Shown: positions 26,320-37,480 of the stretch, piece after piece | Position numbering within the stretch: position 1 is the stretch's first letter | Layout: each line of letters starts with the position of its first letter | Assembly: GCA_026182355.1 (NCBI GenBank) | Contig: JAPFBL010000068.1 | Location: 12,313,001 to 12,377,000, forward strand | Source of the DNA: Hermatobates lingyangjiaoensis | Lineage: Eukaryota > Arthropoda > Insecta > Hemiptera > Hermatobatidae | Reading direction: 5' to 3' | Length of the DNA: 64,000 bases | The notes under the pieces: model-generated | The model's database searches: none | What the model was told of the DNA's origin: nothing | Seen by the model: only the letters and a program-made list of their open reading frames with translations | Translations under genes and position numbers: made by a program

Positions 26320-27000
26320 ATTACCATTGTAAAGTATAGTAATTATAAAAGATACCTCTCTCAATATTTTGACAGATTTGCAAGCTTAAAGTCTCCAATG
26401 ACCTTTTATGACGTTTTTTTCAATGATATCTGTGTATGTGCATATGCGAATGGGTGATGTATATCCAAAAGTTTGTGGGTATGCTACTGTCTACAATCTT
26501 TGATGGGTCAAATAAATATTTTGCGCAAAATCGACCTCATAATGTAGATATGCCCTATTGTTTGGAAGCAATTATGCATGATAGGAAAGTCACTGTTTGC
26601 AAAAATGAGATTTAAATTTTTTTTTTCTTCTAGAGTGCAACTCTAGAGTATTGAAATTTGGCATCATTATGAAAACAACAAAAGCAATAACTGAAAAAAT
26701 CCTAAAACTTTTCAAATTTAAAACAACTTGAAATATATTTTCATCATTAAATTTGTTCGGGGTTTTAAAAGTTTGTCGGTATGTAGCTAAGTGATTGTTA
26801 ATGTCTGTTCCGTTTATCATTTTGTGTTTAAAATGGTAATCCTTTTGTAAAATGGTAAACATTTTGACTTTTCACTCAATCTGACAGCTTATGAGGAGGA
26901 TACAAGCCATACATTTTGACGGATCAAAATCATTTTATACCTAAAATTACAAAATTATGGATGGAATGAGTTGTTATGGTTTTATGCTTTTGAAATATTT
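26320..27000 (+). repeat. Dispersed repeat X, copy 1, interrupted by a 100-base insertion
   Basis: Aligns in order with 27010-27640: AGTAAAGTATAGT, ATTTTGACxGA, CCTTTTATGACG, CAATCTTTGATGG, CCCTATTGTTTGG, GCATGATxGGAAAGTCACT, then GATACAAGCCATAC. The interior is interrupted at 26749-26848 by a copy of 25657-25756. No protein is conserved between copies. Unclassified interspersed repeat. Confidence 0.75.
26749..26848 (+). repeat. 100-base templated duplication inside repeat X
   Basis: Matches 25657-25756 in the same orientation with one difference (CTTCTG to CTTTTG). Its flanks continue repeat X, so it was inserted into that copy. Confidence 0.95.
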
Positions 27001-27009
27001 TTTTTTTAT

Positions 27010-28480
27010 TACTTTACTATAAGTAAAGTATAGTGATCGTGAAAAAATTCGATCTCGAGATTTTGACGGAATTACATGTTTTGAGGTCCCAGAAGTCGTT
27101 TTATGACGCTTTTACGATGATGTCTGTGTGTGTGTGTGTGTGTGGGTGGGTGGGTGGGTGGGTGGGTGGGTGGGTGGGTGGGTGGGTGGTGCGTGTGTTA
27201 GCATTGCTTGTTACCACGCTACGGTCCAGAATCTTTGATGGATCAAGTTGATATTTTACACAAAAATGGGCCTCATATAGATGAAGATCCCTATTGTTTG
27301 GGAAGAATTATGCATGATGGGAAAGTCACTTTTTTTGCCAAAAACCGTTTTTTTTAAAACATTTATTTCTCCTAAACTGATAACCCTAGAGTTTTGAAAT
27401 TTTTACATTATCTTTGACGTTACAAACGGAACAAACGAAAAATATATTCAGAATTTTAAAACAACAGGAAATATTTTTTTTTCAATAAAATGTAAAAATT
27501 TTGACTTATAATTCAATCTGAAACCTTGTGAGAGCGATACAAGCCATACTGTTTGACGGACAAGAATGAAACTATGCCTATAAATAGAACATTATGTGTA
27601 GAATGAGTTGAGATATTTTTTTTCAAAATGACATTCGCTAATGGGGCGTTACAGTACGATTTCTGTTTTCAGAAAATGTTTTTTTGACGCTAAACGGCTC
27701 GTTAAAAAATAATGAAAATTTGACCAAAAATGGAACAAAAAATTAGCAATTCATAAAAAAAAACATGAAGTTTCAATTAAGGGAAAAAGCAATAACGATA
27801 TAAAAACTGTTTGTTTATTCTAGACTAAGAGATCACCTGCTATACTTGTCGAATTTTTTGTATTTTTTTACATTGTTTACATTGACTTAGAAATTTTTTG
27901 AGCGAATCCAGTGAGATAAAATTGATTTTATAAAGGAACAGTTTAAATTGTTTATTGAATTATATGAGATGTAAGAGGAATAATATTGTGCAGGAAAATG
28001 ATAACACTCACTCAGAAAAAATTCGTATATATGTTATTTGACAAAGGGGAAGGAAAATGATCTTATTAAATACTAAGAAGCTTATTATTATTATTATTTT
28101 AAAGATTAAAATTCCCAATATGATAATTCTATAAAAGACCAAAAATGTAAATGATAATTCATAATCTGAATCTTTCGTTCAGAGATTAATAATTGTAATT
28201 ATCGTACATCTTTAATTAACAAATCACTTTAAAACATTTTCTTCGCAGTTAAAGATGTTTTTCAGAGAAAAAAATGGTATTTTCCTGTTTTAAATTTAAA
28301 AATTTTACTTTAATATTCGATGTAGAAGGATGTCAAGTAAACGATGTAAGAAATCTACTGGCTGTTTGAACGAAAGCCATTCGTAGGAGAATAAATCGTT
28401 TCAAGAAATGTTCACTTTGGTTTTTCAAAAATGTTATTACTGCTGTAGTTATACTAATGCAATTATTTGCAAATAATAAA
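27010..28480 (+). repeat. Dispersed repeat X, copy 2 (longest)
   Basis: Direct neighbour of copy 1, offset by about 690 bases. It contains a compound (GT)n(GGGT)n microsatellite at 27125-27189 where copies 1 and 3 have ordinary sequence. Downstream parts (27830-27960 and 28330-28440) match inverted segments at 46920-47000 and 47340-47410, and 28240-28480 is a diverged relative of 28990-29240. Confidence 0.75.
27125..27189 (+). repeat. (GT)n(GGGT)n microsatellite, G-quadruplex-prone
   Basis: About 18 bases of GT lead into roughly eleven GGGT units. Uninterrupted GGG runs separated by single T are the classic very stable parallel quadruplex pattern. Confidence 0.9.
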
Positions 28481-28644
28481 TTATTTGTGATGTACAAAAA
28501 TAAGCTTATAAAATGATATGTCCTTCAATCACTATATGTACTACCTCAGGAATGATAGGCTAATAATTATACCCCATTTAGATGTTTACGTTATGCTTAA
28601 ATGAGACGTTATGTTTTATATACTCAAGAAATTTGACATTAAGT

Positions 28645-29240
28645 TACTTATAGTAAAGTAGAGTGTAGGCCACTCCAGATTTTCCTTAAATGGATCTTCA
28701 ACGAATAACAAAATTTTTCCAAAAAATTGAACAGAAAATTTATAAAAAAGAAATAGTTAAATTTTAATTTATTCAAATAGCGATAAAGCTACAAAAACTG
28801 AATGTTCATCCTGGATTAATGGATCATCTGATATCATTGTGAGGCTCGTTTACATTGATTTGCAAATTATTTAACTTAATCGACTGAAATAAAAGTATTT
28901 GAGTAATATTAAAGTATGATGACTGGACTCTTTCGTTCTATTTTACAAACAGATATCAATTTTAATCTAATTCTTTAGTGATTCGGTGAAACTGATTTTT
29001 TTACATGTTTCTGACATTTTTTAGACAAAACTGGAATATTTTAGAAGTCTTAGAGGGAAAAATTTAGTTTAAACTTTCAATTTAGAAGGTGCTGAGATAA
29101 CCGATATCAAACTTAAGAGATCCACTAGATATAGGACCGAAATATCTTCTGTAAGGGATTATTCGTAACACAAAGCTTCATTTTGGCTTTACAAAGCGTT
29201 ATTACGGCTATGACAATACCAATGATGTTACGTGCATCAG
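28645..29240 (+). repeat. Dispersed repeat X, downstream-type diverged copy
   Basis: ACTCCAGATTTT, CTGGATTAATGGATCATCTG, TTTACATTGATTTGCAAATT and GAGATCCACTAGAT correspond to segments of copy 2 (27640-28480) and of the minus-strand copy at 46.9-47.8 kb. It is strongly diverged. Confidence 0.6.
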
Positions 29241-29285
29241 TAGCATGAATGCAAAGATAGGCGTGTATATATTGTATATTAACGT

Positions 29286-29370
29286 TCACACCACAATAAG
29301 AAATTAGAAAAAAAGCTATTATCTTTCAACCGAAACAAGCGGTATTCGTCAGAGTCAAACTCTAACTTAT
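29286..29370. repeat. Single arm of palindrome family alpha
   Basis: ACCACAATAAGAAAT, ATCTTTCAACCG, AACAAGCGG and TCGTCAGAGTCAAA match the left arm of the 24-kb and 34.6-kb palindromes. No opposite arm is present. Confidence 0.7.
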
Positions 29371-29399
29371 ATTGTATATACTATATTAAAACTGAGTTT

Positions 29400-31580
29400 A
29401 GGCAACTCCAGATTTTTGTTTAGATTTAATAAATATTAATATAACTTGTTATTTTAAATACTATTTTTTGCGTTGTATCTGTAATATTTGTGCATAAAAA
29501 TAATATATTTTCAGGATACTTAATTATTATCAATAAGAAAATATTGTAGTTAACTACTTTTTATTTTTCTCAGAATGCGAAATACATGTCATTAATATTT
29601 TGCTTAAGGTTTAAAGTTATTTACCGGTTTTTAGATGTTCTTTGTGAAAGACACAGTTGAAAACGAATAATGCTCAAAAGCACGTAGCGTGGTGTCAATG
29701 TTACATGAACACTCCTGTCCATTAATACGTAACCCCTTTCTATCGAGCCAACATTCAGTGGTTCTCTGTGGCCCTTAGAAGCATCAGCAAATTTATTTCA
29801 TCCCATGAATAATTTATAACTGAATTGAGAAGGAAGTACGTTTTCAAGAGCTACTGCAGTCTTTGCTTTACACTAGTGGAATTTGTAATTGAACAAATTG
29901 AATTTAGAACAGAGAACCGTTTTGTCTGACTGTCATATATATATTATTCATGGGAAACGGAAAAACAACTTGATTAATGATCTCTAGCGTAAAACACTTA
30001 CCACCAATAATGCAGTAAATTATATACCTAGATGAGTACAGAAAAAAAGGTAGAATATTGTAAACTTTTCCCTCAAACATTTTAATCGAGAAAAGGATAT
30101 ATTAATCTGTATGGAATTTTGAATATATTTGGATATGGGCGTAAGATCTTTGGGCTTCTAACAGTCATCATAATCATAACGGACTTACACTTTTCAGATG
30201 ACCTAATTCAATTAATTATATTTGGTTTGATTTTATTTTGTTCGATGAAATTTAGGCCCTGAAGTTAATTAAAAGTTATGCAGAACTATATTTGTACTAC
30301 CTAGACACAAAGAATGGTACTTATTGACAGGACTAAAATGCAAGAACAATATGCACGACAAAATTGTTGACCTTTTTTTGAGGAAAAAAGAGGAAAAATG
30401 TATTGTGTGCAAATAATAGAAATTGTTGGTAACTAAACTTTTGACTTCGCTAAATAATTTTAGATTACAAAATTATATTAGCAATTATTATAATATTATA
30501 TGTTACTCTATTGCAAATACGTTAGACTACTACTGATGATTTTTGATCAGTGACAGCCGTTGCTGAAGTAATTGCTTCAGACAAAGCACTAGCAGTCTAC
30601 AAAGTCTAGATGCAAAATTTACGGTCAGCAATTGGATATAAAAAATACTTTTCAATCTTTAGAATAAACGTGATATTTATTTTAGTTGTTATCTAAAAGT
30701 TTGAGTGATTGTGACAAAAACAACTTTAAAGATTTTGACCTGTATTGAGGCTCAAAGAAAGTTTACGTTCTGATTTCAGAGTAAATGATTGCAATACAAT
30801 AATTTCACTTAGCGTAAAGTTAAAATAAACCAAATAAAAGGAGGCGCAGAAGTTTTTGTACATTTTGTTTAGTTTAGGATACGAATAATGTAAAGAAAAA
30901 AATGTATTTAGTCACCCAAATCAATTTATTGAGTACTTACTCCAAGGCCATTAAGTTTAATAATTGCTATTCAATGATCCTATAATTGAAGCAACTATTT
31001 AAGAAACTTTGATGAATAGTGTGCTTTAGCACCCATCAGGCAGATTACTGCACTGTTTGGCAGAATCACTGTGGTGATTTTGACCAATCAGGTGGACATG
31101 ATTCTACAATGGTGCAATGTACTATCATTATAGAAGGGATTACCACTATTACCGCAATCATTATACTTCATTGTTTAATGCAGAAGTATTTTAATCTTAC
31201 GAACACCAGGAAAGAAGGTGGTTTCAAGGAAATTATAAGTGGTTGGCTAAGCCTTCGGTGATAATAGTCCAAGTAGGTATTAAACGGGATAATCACTGTT
31301 GAACAACAGAATTGAATGTATCTGTTTGCAAAAAAAAAAAAATGAAATACAATGGCAAATGAAGCTTTGATAACAAATGTATATAGATGAATATCATGTA
31401 TATAATAAATATTACATTTATTTAAGAGGTTATTTGATTGGGAAATCAGTTTCTTTAACACACTGTTTCTTGCGTGGGGTTAAATATTTTTCTTTAAAAC
31501 CTTTATCGTGCTCATCACTTCTCTGATGTAACGTTTTATTTATCTTTTATTTTGTTATCTTATTGATGAACTTATGTTAC

Positions 31581-31625
<45 letters not shown>

Positions 31626-34070
31626 CGAAATGTAGTTACAGCTGCTCTATTGAATAATTCTTGCATTAGTCACTATTTCTTTCAACCCCACGTTCGCATT
31701 CGTTTATCATATCATAAATAATGCATTTCGTCTATTCCCACTCCTTCAGTAGATATTTCCTTGTAACTGTTTGTGTCCTTTTTTTATGTTGTTGCCTTTA
31801 TTATATCCGAAATTTAATTTCCATGTTAATTCTATATATAGCCTGAAGTTTTTAAATAATATATAATTTTTGGTTTCCACAAAAATGATCAGAAGAGCAA
31901 AGAGAATGAAAGCAAGCACAAAACGTATCGACAGTTAAAAACCAAGAGTATAGTCATGCACTCATTTGGCAAGAGAGAAGTACAAGAAGTGCGAAGAATT
32001 GGAGGACCCCACTTTATGTTTCCTATCGTCTATTCCAAAACCATCAACCAGATGATATTCTTTGAACTGTTTGAACAATTTATAAAAACTTGAAGGTTGA
32101 TGGATATCAGTAGATGGGTCACATGTAGGCATTCTGTTATATTCACTTATGTGTTCAATCACTTATGCAAAAGCGAATCGGTATAACGAGTGTAAAAAGT
32201 TAGAGGATACGCCATTCTCTTGTTCTAACTCTATGGGGAAGCTGCCAGCTGAATGTAGTGTTATGTATACAGTAAGACACAAATCAAGAAGAGGAGGCGT
32301 AGGTACCCATCAGTGAAACACAGAATGTGTTATAATCAGGCTCCTGCAACTTCTTGACAGAATGTATCATCATTCTCTCAAGATCTTCAAGAAAAAACGA
32401 TTTCTTGATGGTCACTAATGTTTTATTAGACAGCTCACTATTATCTAGTCCAACTAGCCAGTAAAGCTGTCCAAGGAAAAAAAAACTGCCTTCTTATGGA
32501 ATAGTTCTACAATTTCGTTGTTGCCCTGAACAGGATATATAGAAGATTTAAGGTTCTTATTCAAAACGCGAATTAAATTTGCTCTAAGAGAAATGAGCTC
32601 TCGGAGTTTTTCGATCGCTGTTCAATCGGCATATTACTCCTCGGTAATAGAAGTTAAGTTTTTAGACTTAGTAAAACAACATAATTTTTGTCCACCTCTG
32701 CTGATTCCATCAGCAGAACTGATATAAAGTCAGAGAAGTACCGATGAAAGGCAGAGAAGAGTCAGAGAGTAACTCTAATAGTGCCAAGATCGACATACTA
32801 GGTTCGAAACTTCCAGTTAATCTAGAGGTTAAGTTGGAAAATACCTCTACAATACAATAGCAGAATTTATTACCGGTTGAGTCCATTCCTGGTCTCTTTC
32901 TTTGAACCAGCCCCAAGTTATAAAAGACATTGTTGAGGCCACCAGGGACTACCTGAAGTGGCTGTACTATCATATTTAATTAAATAAGTTCATCTTACAA
33001 GAAAAATGTAACAAACTTTTTAAACAAACAAGGTCTTCCAATGAAGAATACAAAGTTTATTCTCAGCTAAATATTACAGAATTAGAATACAATATACTAT
33101 TATATGCGAATTCCTTTATTTCTCAAAAACTTAACTTTGTAGATATTATTTTTGGAGGAAGTATTGTCAATATACTGAATTTGGAATGATGGCATAGAAT
33201 GTTTATCACGTAAATATAAATATACACTAAAGGTAAAATAGAACTGTTTCTCCCAATTTTGCATTTTACAGTTATTTAGTATAGCTGCAGTGATCCCAGC
33301 TGACTAATATAGTGATTTCCTTTACTGGAACACAGAAATAGGATTTAACGATCACAATTATGTTAAATTGTAAATCTAAAAACTCTTTGTACCTTACAAA
33401 CTGAACATTACAGTCTTTCAAAAAAAAAAATATATTAATACAATAAAATGAACGATGATCAAATAGGTCACTGGCAGATTAGAACTCATAACAAGTTGAT
33501 TGCAAAGCTAAAAACATTGTCAGTTTAATAAATCGTGTTGTGAGATTTCTACTCGTAACAAAAAGTAAATTCCCTCTTATACACTACCATGAAAATAGTA
33601 GTATAGTACTACTCAACTTACTCTTACAACTTGAAATTTAAATGTGGATTTTTGGTAAGTATCCATAATTTGGTTTCTGAGTTCCTGCTTACGCGCACAC
33701 TCACACTTGAGTATACACATACTCGCGCACACAGAAACACATACAGACCAATTTGTGAAACTCATTTCATTGAAATCAAAGTACTTCGTATTCATTTTCG
33801 TTGAAAACTCAATACTAGAATTAGACTCAAAATTTAATTGCTCCATATTTCATATTGAAGGCAAATAAAAGTACGTATATCTGTATAGAAGTAATTCTTC
33901 TCTTCATTTACCCAATATAAATATACGCCTATTTGATAAAAATAAAACTGTTTTACACTTTAAATTAATTTTGTGAAAATTATTCAAACGCACACCACAG
34001 TTTGTATAGTAAGTTAAAAAAGTAGAAGAAGGGTATTTTTTCGGTAAATTATATTCATATATATATATAT
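29400..34070. other. Non-coding region; one block of decayed coding-like sequence
   Basis: 31590-31623 is a (TA)n tract. On the minus strand, about 32970 down to 31960 contains several successive open stretches with normal amino-acid composition (one is 32710-32973, beginning MIVQPLQVVPGG) broken by stops and frame changes. It looks like a decayed transposable-element or pseudogene sequence, but I cannot assign a family. The 31010-31265 block is GC-richer and otherwise unremarkable. Confidence 0.4.
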
Positions 34071-34102
34071 AAAAAGATTTCACATAAACACGTAAAATAA
34101 AA

Positions 34103-34276
34103 ATCAATGATCAAACCACAATATGAATGGGAAAAACAAGACTAAGATCTTTCAACCATAACAAGCGGTCTTCGTCAGAGTCAAAAAAGAAAAAAAACTT
34201 ACTCTGACGAAGGCCGCTTGTTACGATTGAAATATCTTAGTCTTGTTTTTCCATTTTATATTGTGGTTTGATTATT
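34103..34276. repeat. Palindrome family alpha, copy at 34.1 kb
   Basis: Left arm starts ATCAATGATCAAACCACAAT; the right arm ends with its inverse. The core ACTCTGACGAAGGCCGC...TTGAAATATC is degenerate. A (TA)n tract and a TTTCACATAAACACGTAAAA segment precede it. Confidence 0.8.
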
Positions 34277-34297
34277 TATATATATACTCGCATATAT

Positions 34298-34400
34298 CAA
34301 ACCACAATATGAAATGGGAAAACAAGACCAAGATCTTTCAACCGTAACAAGCAGTCTTTGTCAGAGTCAAAAACCCAACTGGGTTTTGAGTCAGTTTTGA
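34298..34400. repeat. Palindrome family alpha, left arm only
   Basis: One full arm (ATCAAACCACAATATG through CAAAAACCCAACT) followed by a shortened, scrambled second arm (GGGTTTTGAGTCAG). Confidence 0.75.
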
Positions 34401-34470
34401 TCATATGAGTATATTATTAAAGTCGTTTTTCTACATGCTTTTTTAATAGTTTTGTTTGTCACGTTGACAT

Positions 34471-34587
34471 GTCTCTGGCCCATTTTATATGGAAATTACC
34501 TCCAGTACATCGAAAGTTAATAAGAAAAATCGAGGCTATCAGCAGAAAGGTCGTAAATGCAGAAGCTGCTGCACATTTGAATTTCAT
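34471..34587 (+). pseudogene. PLE-like MSLxQ module, copy 1
   Basis: Starts ATGTCTCTGG and encodes MSLAHFIWKLPPVHRK, RKIEAISRKVVNAEAAA and then runs into (TA)n. It aligns over its length with frames at 51606-51765, 53546-53701 and 60075-60233 and with inverted partial copies at 51097-51218 and 59283-59356. The shared core is RKIEAxSxKVVNAEAAxxFN. I infer that this is the N-terminal region of a Penelope-like ORF, because one copy flanks a PLE endonuclease. Truncated here by microsatellite. Confidence 0.65.
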
Positions 34588-34607
34588 ATATATATATATA
34601 TATATAT

Positions 34608-34792
34608 GATCAAACCACAATAAGAAATGGGAAAACAAGACTAAGATCTTTCAACCGTAACAAGCGGTCTTCGTCAGAGTCAAAAACCCAACTCAATGGT
34701 CAACTCAGTTGGGTTTTTGACTCTGACGAAGACCGCTTGTTACGGTTGAAAGATCTTAGTATTGTTTTCCCATTTCTTATTGTGGTTTGATC
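34608..34792. repeat. Palindrome family alpha, best-preserved copy
   Basis: Arms of about 80-85 bases are nearly perfect inverses: GATCAAACCACAATAAG ... GTCAAAAACCCAACT and back. The core CTCTGACGAAGACCGCTTGT / TACGGTTGAAAGATCTTAG is intact in the right arm. The palindrome begins directly at the (TA)n end of the MSLxQ module (34588-34607) and ends before TTTCACGTGTTTATGTGAAA and a second (TA)n (34838-34865). Confidence 0.9.
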
Positions 34793-34833
34793 ATTGATTG
34801 TTGTTTCACGTGTTTATGTGAAATCTTTTTATA

Positions 34834-34865
<32 letters not shown>

Positions 34866-34869
34866 AGTT

Positions 34870-37110
34870 CAAAATTGAAGAAAGGTAGCCAATACCATTA
34901 ATTAAATATTTTATTTTTTCATTTCATTTTTCATTTATTAAAGTTAAATCTTATTAAAAGCATGTGATCATTTCGTTAGTAATATTTGTTTTCAATTTTT
35001 TGTGGTTTAAAATGCCTTATCTTTTCTTTAAAATTCCAATGTGCGTAAATTTATTGGAAATATTTTCTCTTTTTTTTTATGAAGCTATATGTATATATTT
35101 ATCTGAAAAGGCTAAATTAATTTTATTTGAATATAGAAAGAATGATTTCATTAGGAGGTAGTGATAAGTTTGACTTTAGAAGACAAAAAAGTTTTGCAAA
35201 ATATTTAATTCAAGTGAGGAGAGTATTTTGAAATTCTGGCAGCTTAGAAAGCTGTAAACTTTGACGAAGGCTGACAAGAGAAGCTTTGAAAATTCCTCAG
35301 TTCCATGAACTTCTGTCGGTCTAATCCGCTTTTCGAGATTTATTTTAATCGTCTATTCGCAATTTACATTCTACTATACAATAATCATTACAAGTAACAA
35401 ATGACAAATTTTCATTCATGACTTTAATAAATATTAAGATATAATTATTATTACAAATACCCATAATAAAAGAGTTGTTAAAGAACTTTCTGATAATGAT
35501 AAACTGTCACGATGAAGTTGCTTCGTAGTTGCTGTGCCTTGGATAGGTTGCTAGTCACCTATACTACTATACACTACACATGGGCCGTATAGTTGTAAAC
35601 AATCCTCAGTTTTGTTATCATCTTAAAGTGAAGCATTGTATATCATTAACCGTTTGAAATATACAGATATAATATTATACTACTTGAAGAGAGTGTAGCT
35701 AAACATTTCTTTTTCGATTATGGCGAATAGAAATGAACTATAAAAACTAAAAACTTAATTTACGAGATTTGTCGACATTGACTTACAATTTTATTTTAGA
35801 GTGGGTCAGTGTAGTTTTTTAAGCGTTAATAAAATAAATTTAAGATATTTTCGTAGTAAACTGGATTTCTCAAAAGACTTAATTCACATAACTATAAAAA
35901 CAAACAGTAACCAACCTTATATTAATTTACTATAGATACTAGTAAAGTATAGTAATAACTAATGAATTCGATCCCATGATGCTGACGACTTTAAATTTTC
36001 TATTGTCCTCAGTGTTCTTTACTAATGGCTTTTTTGTTTTTTTTTTTGTTTTTTTTTTTGACCTCTATATACGTATCTAGATGGGTGAGTGAAATCCAAA
36101 TGTTTGTGAAATCAATTTCATATTTTACAAATAGTCGCTGAAAGGAAAATAGTACTAACTAGACAACTATTATTTATGCACTAGTAACACAGGAAGTTTT
36201 GAGTAAATAAGCAACTACAAAGGTGATAGCCTACATATCAGACGGGCAAAACCAAGTTCATCAAACTTTGGTTCACCAAATAGAATATTTCTAAGTTTTA
36301 AATGATTCACTCTAATATTGAAAGATCTTTTTTAACATAATCTAGAAAATAGTAAATCATAAGTAATGTACCTAGGTTTTGTTTGAAAGGATATAAAAAG
36401 GATTGTAATTTAAAATAAGAGTATAGGATGTACTGAAACTGAGACAGTAACCACTAGCGGTTGTACCATTACTGACAGTTGTAAGATCGCCCTTATTGCT
36501 GTTGTAAATAATTGTAAATACCTTCTGTATGTGTAAACAATTAATGTTACGGTAAGCAAAGATAAGCATGTGTTCTTGTTATTTTAAGAAGCATATCTGA
36601 TTGTAAACTTTCTGCGCATATGCCATGTGAACTTCATATTATTTAAATATAGGTAAAGCTGAAATATCTGGATATTAATCCAGTTAAAACATCCTCTCTA
36701 CCATTTAGCATAATAAGAAAGAGGAAGGATTTCATTATTACAAAACATTTTACTAGAATTCTCAGAGGTACGAGAATACTTTAGAGTTTCTTAAGATGAA
36801 AGACTAAACTGGGAGAAACATTTAGCAGTTTATGTGAGGACCTCAGATTAAAAATAATAATAATAACATATCAGATTGTTCTGGATCAATGATTTTAAGT
36901 TATTGACGTACCCATAAAAAAGCTAAAACAATATTTAATATCTAATTAATTTGACAGAGATTTTATCTTCACACAATAAACCCATTAAAAGAAAACAAAA
37001 TTCAAATGATTGTCAGTGAACTTGATATTAGATTACTTATTGTAAAATTAAGTGTCACCCCTTCAGATTTTTATAAAACAATGTAATTTTTTGACAATGT
37101 TATACATAAA
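34870..37110. other. Non-coding; a diverged repeat X fragment
   Basis: AGTAAAGTATAGTAATAA and following sequence at 35940-36130 match the beginning of repeat X. A double poly-T stretch lies at 36029-36060. No genes seen. Confidence 0.45.
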
Positions 37111-37119
37111 GGTATATAT

Positions 37120-37480
37120 ATGAATATAGAAATATATATATATATATGAAGTATATATTTTTATCATATATACCTATATATACAAAGATACTGTTTTATA
37201 TACAAATAAAATGGTTTCATTGCTGTGTGTTCTTTTGAAAAGTCTAGTTTATTCAGTTCGAAGAATCGTTTCATCTAATTGGTTATATATACCAATATAC
37301 ACATATACAAATATAAGTTGAGAATTGACTCTGACGAAAACTGCTTGTTACGGTTGACTATATTCACAAAAAAAACATCGCTTTTTTGTAAATATAGTTT
37401 ATTTACAGTATACTTGCAAAAATAAACGAACTAAATAAATAAATACATTTAAGTGTATTTATTTATTTCGTGGAACCGCA
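37120..37480. repeat. Composite of palindromic arms with (TA)n
   Basis: Contains a relative of the 53.8-kb palindrome flank (GTTCTTTTGAAAAGTCTAG ... CGTTTCATCTAATTGG), a fragment of family alpha (CTGACGAAAACTGCTTGTTA, 37331-37350), an inverted repeat at 37351-37397, and a hairpin of ATAAATAAATACATTT and its inverse at about 37433-37468. Confidence 0.6.

Noticed and set aside
27033..27251. Open frame with VCVCV and GWVGGWVGG repeats; its relative at 47013-47309 (-)
   Set aside because: Translation of repeat X and its microsatellite; the similar frame at 47 kb reflects shared repeat DNA, and reading frames are not preserved among the other copies.
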